DNA of 33,569 bases from positions 1 to 33,569 of the forward strand of contig JAMQPK010000090.1 of NCBI GenBank assembly GCA_023717525.1, written 5' to 3'. Positions within the stretch are counted from its first letter, which is position 1. Each line of letters opens with the position of its first letter. Shown here piece by piece: positions 8,480 through 16,203 of this stretch. Position numbers and translations under genes: made by a program. Below the pieces are notes generated by a model. It searched no databases. It was not told the DNA's origin and saw nothing but the letters and a program-made list of their open reading frames with translations. Source of the DNA: Vicinamibacterales bacterium (GTDB lineage: Bacteria; Acidobacteriota; Vicinamibacteria; Vicinamibacterales; JAMQPK01).

Positions 8480-10663
8480 CTATCGCGGACCGTAGAGGCG
8501 GCGGTAGTCTTCGGCGGTCCCCAGAATACGCTTCACGTAGTTCTGCGTCTCAGGGTAAGGGATGTCGTCGATGAACTCTTCCTGCGACAGGCCTGCGTCG
8601 CGTTCGGCCATCCAGCGGCGGACGGCTGTTTCACCGGCGTTGTAACTGGCCAGCGCAAGCGGAATGGACCCGAACTCGCGGATTTTGTCGGCAAAGTACG
8701 TCGTGCCCATCCGGACGTTCGGCTCGGCGGTCGTCAGCAGGCGCGACGAATAGCGCAGGTTCAGCTTGCGCGCGTACGACCGGGCGGTTGAGGGCAGCAG
8801 CTGCATCAAGCCGTACGCGTTTGCATGCGAGCGCACATCGGGTACGAACGTCGATTCCTGCGCGACCAGCGCCGCCATCAGATACGGATCGAGTTCGCGC
8901 TCGGCCGAGTACTGCTTGATTAAATCCCAGTAACTCAGAGGAAAAATCGTCGTCAGAATATCGCGCGGCAGCTGCTCGCCGCCGGCCGCCATGAACTGCG
9001 GATACGCGCGCTTCATCTGATTCATCGCGCCCCGAGCCATCACCAGCCGATCCATGCCCTTCTCGCCGGCCGAGCGCTGCAGGTTCGCCCACGCGATCGT
9101 TGCCCCGATCACCGGCGTGTCGCCCCACGTCTTCCGCGCAAACTCCAGTTCTTCAAGGGCGGGCGCATAGAGATTCAGCGCGAGCAGCGTGCGAATGGTA
9201 CCGGCACTCGGCGGGAAGTGATCCCCTTCTCCACCCATCTCCGCGACGCTGCGCGCAAACACGAGACGGCTCTGTGGAACGTCTCCTAGTTGCGCCAGAT
9301 CCTTGGTGGCAAGCCGGCCGTAGTACGTATTCTGATAGTCGGAGACGGCGAGCCGGTAACGCGAAACCGCGGCTACCCGGTCGCCCGTTGCGTTCCTGGC
9401 GCGTCCCGACCAATACAGCCACGCGGGACGATAGTCAGAACGAGGAAAATTCGTCGCACCCGCCTCAAAATATCGTGCCGCCTCACCTGAATTGCCCGCG
9501 CGGTAGGCTTTCCAACCGACCTTCCATGCCGCCCTCTCGGAGTACCGGCCGCGCGGAAAACGCGCGAGAAGATCACGCAGCACCGCATCGGCATCTTCGT
9601 CAGCGTCCTCCTGGATGTAGTACGTCGCCAGGTTGTTCAGCGCCTCTTCACCCCAGCTTGTATCCGAAAAATCCGTGGCGAGCGCGCGCGCCAATGAGAT
9701 AAACGAGGCGTCGTTTTTGAGGCCGCGTTGCGCCATCGCGTAATAGAAGCGCGCTTCAGCCTGTCGCGAGCCCTTGTTCAAGTACGGCGCCAGCGCTTCA
9801 CGGGCGATGCGATGGCGGCCGCCGAAATAGTCGATTTCGGCAAGCCTGATGTCGACGAGTTCGGCGTCGTCTCCGGCTGCGTACGGCTTGAGTCTCAGAT
9901 AACTGTCACGGGCATCCGCACGCCGGCGCGCCCCGAACAGCCGCTCCCCTCGACCAAGCTCCAGCCTGTAACGCAAGTTGCCGGCCTCGATCGCCTGCAC
10001 ATCGCCCGTCATCACCATCGCCTGCAGCGGGCCTTCCGCTTGCGCCGCGAACTCGCTGAATGGATGCTCGTAGCAGAGGCGCAAGTACGCTTCCGCTGCC
10101 CGCTTGCGGTCACCGCTTGCCGCCACTGCCGTCGCCAGGCTCAAGAGCACAGCCGGCTCGTCGATGGTTTTGCCCCTCAGGAGCCGCTCGTAAATCGTCG
10201 CGGCGGCGCCGTAGTCGCCGAGACCCTGCGCAGCTTCGGCCTCTCCAAGCGCTGCCGCTTCGCTCAGGAATCCGGCCGCGTCTTTCAGATCGGCAAAGCG
10301 CTTGCGCGCAGAGTCGAACCGCTTCAAACGCAACTCGGACACACCGGCGTAGTACGCGGCATGCCCCCGAAGCGGCGAGTTGAGCGCGCTGGCAGACGCA
10401 AACCGCGCGAGCGCCTGATCGTATTTTCCGTCGTCGTACAGCTTCAGCGCCGCTTGAAAATGACCGAGGGCCGGATTCGCAGCGGCGGCCGACCGGTCGG
10501 CGTCGGAGGGCACCATCCAGAGCGATCCGGCATCGCGCGCGACGGGAGGGTGAATCGTGGGCGCGAGCGACTGCTCAGCTCGCGGGGCAGCCGGCCCGCT
10601 GAACACCAGCAGGCCGGCAATGCCGGAGAGGACTAACGTATCTCGAAATGTGGTGTGGGACAC
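8480..10663 (-). CDS. slt: Soluble lytic transglycosylase (Slt70-like)
   Basis: A 727-residue exported enzyme predicted to cleave the MurNAc-GlcNAc bond of peptidoglycan with 1,6-anhydro product formation. The GTG start at 10663 opens a signal peptide (hydrophobic core LVLSGIAGLLVF). Residues about 60-560 are alpha-helical TPR-like repeats forming the superhelical ring of Slt70-type proteins (for example FQAALKLYDDGKYDQALARF). The C-terminal SLT domain has the catalytic Glu603 in AQESTF, then AYGLMQLLPSTA, ADKIREFGSIPLALASYNAG and NYVKRI, all diagnostic. A stop codon directly upstream of GTG excludes a longer frame. Family identity is secure; the symbol is by analogy. Confidence 0.93.
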   Translation of the reverse strand: MSHTTFRDTLVLSGIAGLLVFSGPAAPRAEQSLAPTIHPPVARDAGSLWMVPSDADRSAAAANPALGHFQAALKLYDDGKYDQALARFASASALNSPLRGHAAYYAGVSELRLKRFDSARKRFADLKDAAGFLSEAAALGEAEAAQGLGDYGAAATIYERLLRGKTIDEPAVLLSLATAVAASGDRKRAAEAYLRLCYEHPFSEFAAQAEGPLQAMVMTGDVQAIEAGNLRYRLELGRGERLFGARRRADARDSYLRLKPYAAGDDAELVDIRLAEIDYFGGRHRIAREALAPYLNKGSRQAEARFYYAMAQRGLKNDASFISLARALATDFSDTSWGEEALNNLATYYIQEDADEDADAVLRDLLARFPRGRYSERAAWKVGWKAYRAGNSGEAARYFEAGATNFPRSDYRPAWLYWSGRARNATGDRVAAVSRYRLAVSDYQNTYYGRLATKDLAQLGDVPQSRLVFARSVAEMGGEGDHFPPSAGTIRTLLALNLYAPALEELEFARKTWGDTPVIGATIAWANLQRSAGEKGMDRLVMARGAMNQMKRAYPQFMAAGGEQLPRDILTTIFPLSYWDLIKQYSAERELDPYLMAALVAQESTFVPDVRSHANAYGLMQLLPSTARSYARKLNLRYSSRLLTTAEPNVRMGTTYFADKIREFGSIPLALASYNAGETAVRRWMAERDAGLSQEEFIDDIPYPETQNYVKRILGTAEDYRRLYGPR

Positions 10664-10702
10664 CTAGATCCATTGTCGTACAACTTGGCCCAATGTCAAA
10701 GC

Positions 10703-11071
10703 TTAGGGTGCGCCTGGCAGCACCTTAATGCTCGACAGTGCAACGGCCGATGACCTGTCGTTGCGCGTCACCGTCGCGCGAATGTCGTAATCGCCCTCCG
10801 GCAGGTTCTTCATCATGAACAACCAGCTGCGCGGCGCGGTCGCCCCGCCAAGATCCAGCCGGCTGCTGCGGTAGTAGTTCGGGCCATCGACTTCCCATGT
10901 CAGCACACGATTGCGATCGTTCGGCTCGATGAACACCTTCAGCAGTGCGTTCCCGCGCGCCACCGTCACCGCCGGACGTACCGCGATTGTAATCGCCGCA
11001 TCCGCCGCAACCATCGTGATCGCGCCGGTCAGAAAGCCGGTCAAGAGAATCAGTCGAAGGTAGGGTTTCAT
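10703..11071 (-). CDS. Small exported protein, possible Ig-like fold
   Basis: A 122-residue protein not recognised as a named family. ATG 11071 is preceded by GGAAGGA about 10 bases upstream and opens a signal peptide (LRLILLTGFLTGAITMVAADA). The mature part is beta-rich (ITIAVRPAVTVARGNALLKVFIEP, VLTWEVDG, WLFMMKNLPEGDYDIRATV), a pattern typical of Ig/fibronectin-like or CarboxypepD_reg-like modules. The frame is open further upstream to 11146, but without signal or ribosome site. It probably acts in the periplasm or on the surface. Function unknown. Confidence 0.72.
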   Translation of the reverse strand: MKPYLRLILLTGFLTGAITMVAADAAITIAVRPAVTVARGNALLKVFIEPNDRNRVLTWEVDGPNYYRSSRLDLGGATAPRSWLFMMKNLPEGDYDIRATVTRNDRSSAVALSSIKVLPGAP

Positions 11072-11222
11072 GGCACTCACATCCTTCCTGCGTTCTGCGT
11101 TTGTGCAACATGGCTGCCACGACCGCCAGTGCGACCGCGGGGCCATTGCTACTTAAATAAACGCCGCCGGGAACAGAAATGAACGGAAGGCTGAAAGATG
11201 CCGACAAGCGTGAAGATGCGGC

Positions 11223-11570
11223 CTATCTCGTTTTCATCGCGGTGAAGAGGCCTTCACCCGCGCCGCTGAACGTTCCTTTCATGAACGTCAGCGTTTCGTC
11301 GAGAACGGCTTTGTAGGCTGGACCGCCCTCGACCTGCCATGCAAGCTCGTTCCCATTGATCTCGCCCCGAACGGAAGACCCCTCCACGTTCTCTGGACCG
11401 CACGTGCCCGTCAGGCGCCGGCCTTCCTGAACGAACGTGCACGTGGCATGACGATGGGTCGCGTCTTTGTCCACGATGTTCATCGCCCAGTTTCCCGAGA
11501 CGTCAGCGGCCAAGCCGCGCGCTGCCACAACCGAAATGAGGACGAGGAACGTCGTCAGGAACCGTCGCAT
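11223..11570 (-). CDS. Small exported hypothetical protein
   Basis: A 115-residue protein with a signal peptide (FLTTFLVLISVVAARGLA). The mature chain starts DVSGNWAMNI and continues with CTFVQEGRRLTGTC and VRGEINGNELAWQV. This alternation (D-x-S-G-x-W, then a strand with x-L-x-G, then G-x-x-x-G-N) resembles small secreted beta-sandwich proteins common in Acidobacteria, but I cannot name the family. Two cysteines (in HATCTF and TGTCGP) could form a disulfide in the periplasm. Alone and upstream of the 122-residue gene in the same direction; the 151-bp spacer suggests separate units. Function unknown. Confidence 0.7.
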   Translation of the reverse strand: MRRFLTTFLVLISVVAARGLAADVSGNWAMNIVDKDATHRHATCTFVQEGRRLTGTCGPENVEGSSVRGEINGNELAWQVEGGPAYKAVLDETLTFMKGTFSGAGEGLFTAMKTR

Positions 11571-11587
11571 TGTGGTGGTGTCTAGCC

Positions 11588-11691
11588 TATTGGAGATTGG
11601 GTGATGGGTGAATGGGCGATAGGAAGGCCGTCGTCTCGATCACCCAAGTGAATTTCCTCTCACCCAATCACCTATCACACAATCACCTATA
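11588..11691. repeat. Long imperfect inverted repeat built of heptamers (element A)
   Basis: The arms 11595-11625 and 11654-11684 pair at 26 of 31 positions; extending outward to 11588 and 11691 adds 5 of 7 more. Within each arm units of about 7 bp repeat (GATTGGG/TGATGGG on the left; TCACCTA and TCACACA on the right). It fills the divergent gap between the 115-residue gene and the PQQ dehydrogenase and ends at the predicted -10 box. Confidence 0.75.
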
Positions 11692-11695
11692 TAAT
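11690..11695 (+). promoter_or_regulatory. Perfect -10 box before the PQQ dehydrogenase
   Basis: TATAAT lies 31 bp before the ATG at 11727 and at the outer edge of inverted repeat A. No good -35 hexamer is seen at 16-18 bp; that region is made of TCACCTA-type heptamers. A functional promoter here would have its -35 region inside the repeat. Confidence 0.45.
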
Positions 11696-11726
11696 GCCGC
11701 CTTCCTCGTCTCACGGAAGGACTTTT

Positions 11727-13457
11727 ATGCGACCACTGGCAGGGCTAGCGGCGGCAGCACTTGCGACGGCAACTCTTACGGCACAGTACTCGATGACGGT
11801 GAATCGCGATCGTCTCGCGAACGCGCAGAACGAGCCGCAAAACTGGTTGATGATGAACGGCGACTACTCGTCGACGCGCTACTCGAAGCTGACGCAGCTC
11901 AACCGGGACAATGTGAAAGATCTCCGGATGGTCTGGGCGCTGGCGCTGGGCGGCATGCAGGACGTCGGGCAGAACGGTCCGGAGAGCGAGTTGAATCCCC
12001 TCATCGATAACGGGTTCATGTATACGAGCGACGGCTGGGGGACGCTCTACAAGATCGATGCGCGCCAGCCAAACAAGGGGGCGTTCGTCTGGACGACCGA
12101 TCCCGGCGTGAAGCATCAGGGTAACGTCTCGCGCAGCCGCGGCATCGCGTTGTGGGAGGACCTCGTGATCGCCAACCTCCCCGACGGCCGCGTCATCGGA
12201 GTCAACCGCAACAGCGGCGAGATCGTCTGGGACAAGATGGTCGCGGCCACCAACGAATTCGGCAGCAAGGAAAAATTCTACACGGCGCCGATCACCGCCG
12301 AGGGCAAAGTGATCATCGCCAACGGCGCGGGTGACGGAAGAACGCGCGGTTGGGTCGCCGCCCTCGACGCACGTACCGGCAACGAGCTCTGGCGTTGGTA
12401 CGTCGTGCCGAAGCCGGGAGATCCCGGCAGCGAAACCTGGAAAGACAAGACCAGCGCCTGGAAAACAGGCGGCGGCGGAATCTGGCAGACGGGTTCCTAC
12501 GATCCGGCGACGAGGCTCACGATCTGGGGCACCGGCAATCCCGTGCCTCAGTACGACCCGCAGTCGCGCCCGGGCGACAACCTCTACACCAACTCGGTGA
12601 TCGCGCTGAACATCGACACCGGCAAACTTGCCTGGTACTTCCAGTACACGCCGAACGATTCGTGGGACTACGATGAAGTCGGCGTGCACATGCTGTACGA
12701 CGCGACCATCGACGGCCGCGCGCGCAAGGTCGTTAGCCACTTCGGCCGAAACGGATTTTTCTATTCGCTCGATCGCACGACAGGACGGTTCATCAAGGGC
12801 ACGCAGTACGTGAACGACGTGAACTGGACGAAAGGCCTCGACCCCGAGACCGGCAAGCCGATCGAATACAACCCGAAGCTCGACGTGCAAATCTACAATC
12901 CCGAGGCGCGCGCGCTCCGAGGGGATCCGAGCAAGCGGACGTGCCCGACGTGGCACGGCGGCATCGCGCATCAGCCGACGTCATATAACCCGGTGAAGCA
13001 CATTGCCTACGGCGTCGGAACCGAGGGCTGCTATTCGCAGAATGGCCAGACGGTCGCATTCCTCGGGCCCGAAGGCGGCATCGACGACAAGAACAGCAGC
13101 AAACGGACCTTCAGCAGCGACCTCTATTACGGATCGATCACGGCAGTCGATGCCATCAGCCACAAGGTGATCGCGAAAGCTGTCACCGACATCGAAATTC
13201 GATCGGGCACCCTGGCGACAGCTGGTGGTGTGGTGTTTACAGCGCTGCAGGACGGATGGGTCGTGGCGTATAACGACGAGACGCTCGAGGAGCTCTGGCG
13301 CTTCAACGTCGGCACACCGCTGAAAGGCGCCCCGGTCACTTACTCGATCGGGCCGAAGCAGTATCTCGCCGTGCAGGCCGGCGGACGGCACCTGCACCCG
13401 GTGAAGTACGACAACCTGGAAAATTCCAGTTTCCTGTTCGTGTTCGCTCTGAACTAG
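11727..13457 (+). CDS. PQQ-dependent alcohol dehydrogenase, predicted lanthanide type
   Basis: A 576-residue periplasmic quinoprotein of the methanol/ethanol dehydrogenase family, oxidising an alcohol and passing electrons to a cytochrome c. ATG 11727 follows GGAAGGA and opens a signal peptide ending near LTAQ. The eight-bladed propeller is visible as W-motif repeats (LDARTGNELWRW, LNIDTGKLAWYF, YNDETLEELWRF). Metal and cofactor residues: Asn271 in GTGNP, catalytic Asp314 in TPNDSWDYDE, and Asp316 two residues later. That second Asp is the residue that marks lanthanide-dependent (XoxF/ExaF-type) enzymes; calcium enzymes have a small residue there. No vicinal Cys-Cys pair is present (only two separate cysteines) and no haem domain. 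The substrate is not known. A matching cytochrome c lies at 15214. Confidence 0.92.
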   Translation: MRPLAGLAAAALATATLTAQYSMTVNRDRLANAQNEPQNWLMMNGDYSSTRYSKLTQLNRDNVKDLRMVWALALGGMQDVGQNGPESELNPLIDNGFMYTSDGWGTLYKIDARQPNKGAFVWTTDPGVKHQGNVSRSRGIALWEDLVIANLPDGRVIGVNRNSGEIVWDKMVAATNEFGSKEKFYTAPITAEGKVIIANGAGDGRTRGWVAALDARTGNELWRWYVVPKPGDPGSETWKDKTSAWKTGGGGIWQTGSYDPATRLTIWGTGNPVPQYDPQSRPGDNLYTNSVIALNIDTGKLAWYFQYTPNDSWDYDEVGVHMLYDATIDGRARKVVSHFGRNGFFYSLDRTTGRFIKGTQYVNDVNWTKGLDPETGKPIEYNPKLDVQIYNPEARALRGDPSKRTCPTWHGGIAHQPTSYNPVKHIAYGVGTEGCYSQNGQTVAFLGPEGGIDDKNSSKRTFSSDLYYGSITAVDAISHKVIAKAVTDIEIRSGTLATAGGVVFTALQDGWVVAYNDETLEELWRFNVGTPLKGAPVTYSIGPKQYLAVQAGGRHLHPVKYDNLENSSFLFVFALN

Positions 13458-13468
13458 GGCTCTGTGGA

Positions 13469-13546
13469 GTGTAGGTAGAAAGTGAAAAGTGAAAAGTGGA
13501 AGGTAGGTTCAGAACCCACTTTCCACCTTCCACCTTCCACCTACAC
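13469..13546. repeat. Imperfect inverted repeat built of heptamers (element B)
   Basis: The arms 13469-13499 and 13516-13546 pair at 26 of 31 positions around a 16-nt loop. The left arm repeats AAAAGTG and the right arm TTCCACC, both with a 7-bp period. It lies 12 bp after the stop codon of the PQQ dehydrogenase, so its transcript hairpin could end or protect that mRNA. CTCTGTG motifs flank it on both sides (13460-13466 and 13554-13577). Confidence 0.78.
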
Positions 13547-13553
13547 CATAAGC

Positions 13554-13577
13554 CTCTGTGACTCTGTGGACTCTGTG
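13554..13577. repeat. Triple CTCTGTG direct repeat
   Basis: CTCTGTG occurs at 13554, 13562 and 13571 (spacing 8 and 9 bp), just before the stop end of the coiled-coil gene. It is the same motif as in the palindrome at 8426-8457 and the element at 14251-14292. Confidence 0.6.
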
Positions 13578-13591
13578 CTGAGATAGCGATA

Positions 13592-14059
13592 CTAGCGCAA
13601 GAGGGCCGTCGCGATGCCGGCGCTGACGGTCAGCATCATGCCCAGTAGCGCCAGCATGGTGCTGAAGGTCCACCGGAACTGCTTCGACAACTCGGCCCGC
13701 AGCTCGACGAATTGGTGGTCGATCCCGTCGAACCTTCCATCGATCCCGTCGAGCCTTCGATCAATCCCGTCGAACCTTCGGTCCATCTGCTCGAACCTTC
13801 GGTCAATTCCCTCGAATCGGCCGTCGATTCCACCGAAACGGCTGTCGAATTTGTGCTCCAGCGTGTCAAACCGGCGGTCGATTCCCTCGAACCGACCATC
13901 GAACTTGCGCTCGAGCTCCGCGATTCTGGCGGACTGCGTCACGCCGAGCGCATCGATCTTTGTATCGAGCCGCCCGATGTCTGCAAACAGACGATCCCAA
14001 TGTCGAGATAACTCTTCCACTCGTCCCTCAAGCACGTCGAGCTGCGACTGCTCTGCCAT
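13592..14059 (-). CDS. Coiled-coil protein with C-terminal membrane anchor
   Basis: A 155-residue protein beginning at ATG 14059 with AGGAG just upstream. Residues about 45-120 are a run of 7-residue units of the form RFDGIDR / RFEGIDR / RFEQMDR, an uninterrupted heptad pattern with F and I at the core positions, so a parallel coiled coil is expected. Residues about 130-152 (FSTMLALLGMMLTVSAGIATALL) form one membrane helix, leaving the coiled coil on one side of the membrane. At DNA level the heptads appear as 21-bp near-tandem repeats. Similar short tail-anchored coiled-coil proteins exist in many bacteria without known role. The product should trimerise or bundle; function unknown. Confidence 0.75.
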   Translation of the reverse strand: MAEQSQLDVLEGRVEELSRHWDRLFADIGRLDTKIDALGVTQSARIAELERKFDGRFEGIDRRFDTLEHKFDSRFGGIDGRFEGIDRRFEQMDRRFDGIDRRLDGIDGRFDGIDHQFVELRAELSKQFRWTFSTMLALLGMMLTVSAGIATALLR

Positions 14060-14297
14060 GGCCTCTCCTGCGGCTCTTTCTGAGCACGGACCATGCCGAC
14101 GCTACAACGCCGGATTCGCCAGAGAATGGGCACTGATGCACGAAAAACCGCAATCTCCCAAGGCTAGACGGATCGCAGAAACGGCCGCAACGACCTATCG
14201 ACGACGATGCCATCGTCAGCGGGCAAATGCAAGTCTTCTTCAGCAATGAGCACAGAGAGAAAACAAATGCCTCCGTGTCCTCTGTGGTAAGGGAGTG
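14060..14297. other. Intergenic region without a supported gene
   Basis: The 238 bp between the coiled-coil gene and the esterase hold no open frame with gene-like features. The only recognisable content is a copy of the CTCTGTG-family repeat (14251-14292). Confidence 0.6.
14251..14292. repeat. CACAGAG...CTCTGTG dispersed repeat
   Basis: CACAGAG (14251-14257) and CTCTGTG (14280-14286) are inverted copies. The right half, CCTCCGTGTCCTCTGTGG plus TAAGG, closely matches the minus strand of the element at 8421-8457, so the two are members of one family. Confidence 0.6.
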
Positions 14298-15206
14298 TTA
14301 GCGGAGGAATCCGCTGGCGCGGAGCCAGTTGGCGAGAACGGTCGGCCACGCAGACAGTGCGGGATCCTGCATCGGCATGCCGACGCCGTGAGGCCCGTCC
14401 TTGAAGATGTGCATTTCGGCCGGGATGCCAGCCTTCCGAAGCGCCACAAAATAGTAAACGCTATTTTCCACCGGCACGGTCGTATCGGCGTAGGTGTGGA
14501 ACACAAAAGTTGGCGGCGTGTCCGGCGTCACCTGCGTTTCGTTCGAAAGGCTCCGGACAAGTGCTGGATCCGGCTTCTCGCCCAGCAGGAATGTTTTCGA
14601 TCCCTGATGCGTCCAGGCTTCGGTGAGCGTGATCACCGGATACGCCAGAATCGCAAAGTCCGGCCGGCTGCCCACACGGTCGATCGGATCGGCTGCCGTC
14701 GCATTCCCGCGATCGAACTTCGTCGACGCGGTTGAAGCCAGGTGCCCACCCGCGGAAAATCCCATCACGCCTATTCGAGCCGGATCGATGTGCCACTCCG
14801 CGGCGCGCGAGCGGACGATCCGGATGGCTCGCTGCATGTCGCCCAATTCGATTGGATGGTGATAGGTCGGACCCAGCCGGTACTTCAGCACGAACGCGGC
14901 CACGCCGATCGAGTTCAGGTAGGCCGCCGGAAGGCGCCCTTCCTTGTTCATCGACAACGCGCGATAACCGCCACCCGGTGCGACGATGACGGCGGTCATC
15001 GGGCCGGTCGTGTTCGGCGGCATGTAGACCGTCAACGTCGGGATGTCTTCGGCGGCGCTGCCAACCGCGCCCGGAGCCGCACCGTTCCAGAGCGGCAGCG
15101 TGACTGGTTCCTGCAGGATCGGAGCCGGCACCTGCGCCCACGCGCTCGAGGCACCGAGCAGGCCGACAACGGCGAAAACAAGTGGCCAGCGCTGCGCGAT
15201 CAGCAT
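14298..15206 (-). CDS. Exported alpha/beta-hydrolase (esterase, BD-FAE-like)
   Basis: A 302-residue secreted serine esterase. ATG 15206 is preceded by AGGA and is better than the TTG one codon upstream. The signal peptide ends at SAWA-Q. The oxyanion-hole motif is APGGGYRAL (about 76-84), the nucleophile Ser151 is in MGFSAGGHLAS, and the acid Asp241 (HTYADTTVPVENS) and base His273 (KDGPHGVGM) complete the triad. The opening LPLWNGAAPGA is typical of the acetyl-xylan/feruloyl esterase-like group (BD-FAE and relatives). Likely substrates are acyl esters of plant polysaccharides. It starts 7 bp after the stop of the cytochrome c gene and is therefore probably cotranscribed with it. Confidence 0.88.
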   Translation of the reverse strand: MLIAQRWPLVFAVVGLLGASSAWAQVPAPILQEPVTLPLWNGAAPGAVGSAAEDIPTLTVYMPPNTTGPMTAVIVAPGGGYRALSMNKEGRLPAAYLNSIGVAAFVLKYRLGPTYHHPIELGDMQRAIRIVRSRAAEWHIDPARIGVMGFSAGGHLASTASTKFDRGNATAADPIDRVGSRPDFAILAYPVITLTEAWTHQGSKTFLLGEKPDPALVRSLSNETQVTPDTPPTFVFHTYADTTVPVENSVYYFVALRKAGIPAEMHIFKDGPHGVGMPMQDPALSAWPTVLANWLRASGFLR

Positions 15207-15213
15207 CAAGGTC

Positions 15214-15750
15214 CTATTTCAACTCGTGGCAAACGTCGGCGTCGGTGCCCCACAACTCGGTGCACTTGGCGCGATCGAGCGAGCCCTTCCCCACGACTCT
15301 CGACATCAGGAAATCGGCGAGGTACTCGATCTCGCGAGGCTGCAGCGTGGCGGGCGGATCGGGCATGCGCGTCGGATATTTCGTCAGATCCGCCTGCTTC
15401 ATGTTGAAGCAGCGGCCGTCGCTGTAAGCGAACTTATCGAACGCCGGCATGTTCGTGCCCGGCCGGCCGCATTTGATCGTCAGTATGAGCAGCGCGCGCG
15501 TGTACTTCTTCTCGCGCAGGCTCGGCGCGTCTGGCATTTGATTGTCGGATTTGTGTCCGTCGGCCGCCCATCCGTGGCACGAGCGGCAGTCAGCTTTCTG
15601 CTGATAGAGCCGCAGGCCTTCGGCGACGTCACCGGGATCGGGGGTTGCGGCCGGTTGATCCTGCGCGCGGATCGTCGTCATCGCAAACACGATGGCGCCG
15701 GCCGTCGCCAGGCTGCAGAGCCATCGCATCACCAGTCGTGTGGCATGCAT
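15214..15750 (-). CDS. Mono-haem cytochrome c, PQQ-dehydrogenase-associated type
   Basis: A 178-residue periplasmic electron carrier. A signal peptide (MRWLCSLATAGAIVFAM) is followed by the haem site CRSCH (Cys55, Cys58, His59). Downstream are CGRPGTNMPAFDKFAYSDGRC and, near the end, LADFLMSRVVGKG and RAKCTELWG...VCHELK. From memory, cytochromes with the CGRPGT-MP-FAY-D-RC pattern and this Cys-containing tail accompany PQQ alcohol dehydrogenases; that link is established for relatives, inferred here. The PQQ dehydrogenase gene ends 1.8 kb away on the other strand. Four extra cysteines could make two disulfides. ATG 15750 was kept although the ribosome site is poor; ATG 15729 is an alternative. 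Confidence 0.88.
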   Translation of the reverse strand: MHATRLVMRWLCSLATAGAIVFAMTTIRAQDQPAATPDPGDVAEGLRLYQQKADCRSCHGWAADGHKSDNQMPDAPSLREKKYTRALLILTIKCGRPGTNMPAFDKFAYSDGRCFNMKQADLTKYPTRMPDPPATLQPREIEYLADFLMSRVVGKGSLDRAKCTELWGTDADVCHELK

Positions 15751-15781
15751 GATGGCCGGAATTGTAGCCGGTCGCGCTGGT

Positions 15782-15991
15782 TTAGTGAACTGTCTTCAAC
15801 GTCGACTGGAGGAGCAGGACCGACTCTTCTTCTGACGCCGGCCACCTGGTCTCGCAATCGACGCACTGCCAGTAGACCGTGAAGAGCGCGTCGAGCAGGA
15901 CGACGGCTTCGCGGCATCCGCAGCGCGAACAGCGGATTTGGTGCTTGTCGAGAACCTCGTGGAGAGCAACGTTGCGTCCCATGACCGGCAT
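15782..15991 (-). CDS. Small zinc-ribbon protein
   Basis: A short protein (about 69 residues from ATG 15991; ATG 15982 and an extension to 16048 are also possible, none with a clear ribosome site). It contains two knuckles, CSRCGC and CVDC, separated by 19 residues, giving a four-cysteine zinc ribbon, followed by the acidic WPASEEES. Such free-standing ribbons bind nucleic acid or proteins, but no specific role can be given. It precedes the cytochrome c gene in the same direction by 31 bp, possibly as the first gene of that operon. Confidence 0.6.
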   Translation of the reverse strand: MPVMGRNVALHEVLDKHQIRCSRCGCREAVVLLDALFTVYWQCVDCETRWPASEEESVLLLQSTLKTVH

Positions 15992-16061
15992 TTCGGCCGC
16001 GGAACACCAGCGCGTTAATGCGTCGCGGCCTGGTGCACAGGGGTGCACGCGGCTGCGCGGC

Positions 16062-16187
16062 GTCGTATCCTTAACAGTCCACTGCGGCCCTGAGACAGAT
16101 GTCCTGAATCTTGCAGACGCACCGATGCTGATTGCGCGCTCCTGCGGCTTCAGGAGCTGGGCCGACCTGGTGACGGAGTACGGATAG
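16062..16187 (+). pseudogene. Possible gene remnant with ankyrin-protein-like tail
   Basis: This frame encodes TDVLNLADAPMLIARSCGF RSWADLVTEYG before a stop. The pattern LADA-x-x-x-IAR-x-x-GF-x-SW-x-x-L strongly resembles a segment shared by many acidobacterial ankyrin-repeat and related proteins. Nothing upstream in frame looks like the rest of such a gene and there is no credible start, so I read it as a fragment. Resemblance is by memory only. Confidence 0.35.
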
Positions 16188-16203
16188 CTCCAATAGACTG
16201 GAG

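Noticed and set aside
13710-13920. Tandem 21-bp repeats that could be taken for a CRISPR array
   Set aside because: Units are contiguous without spacers and encode coiled-coil heptads in frame.
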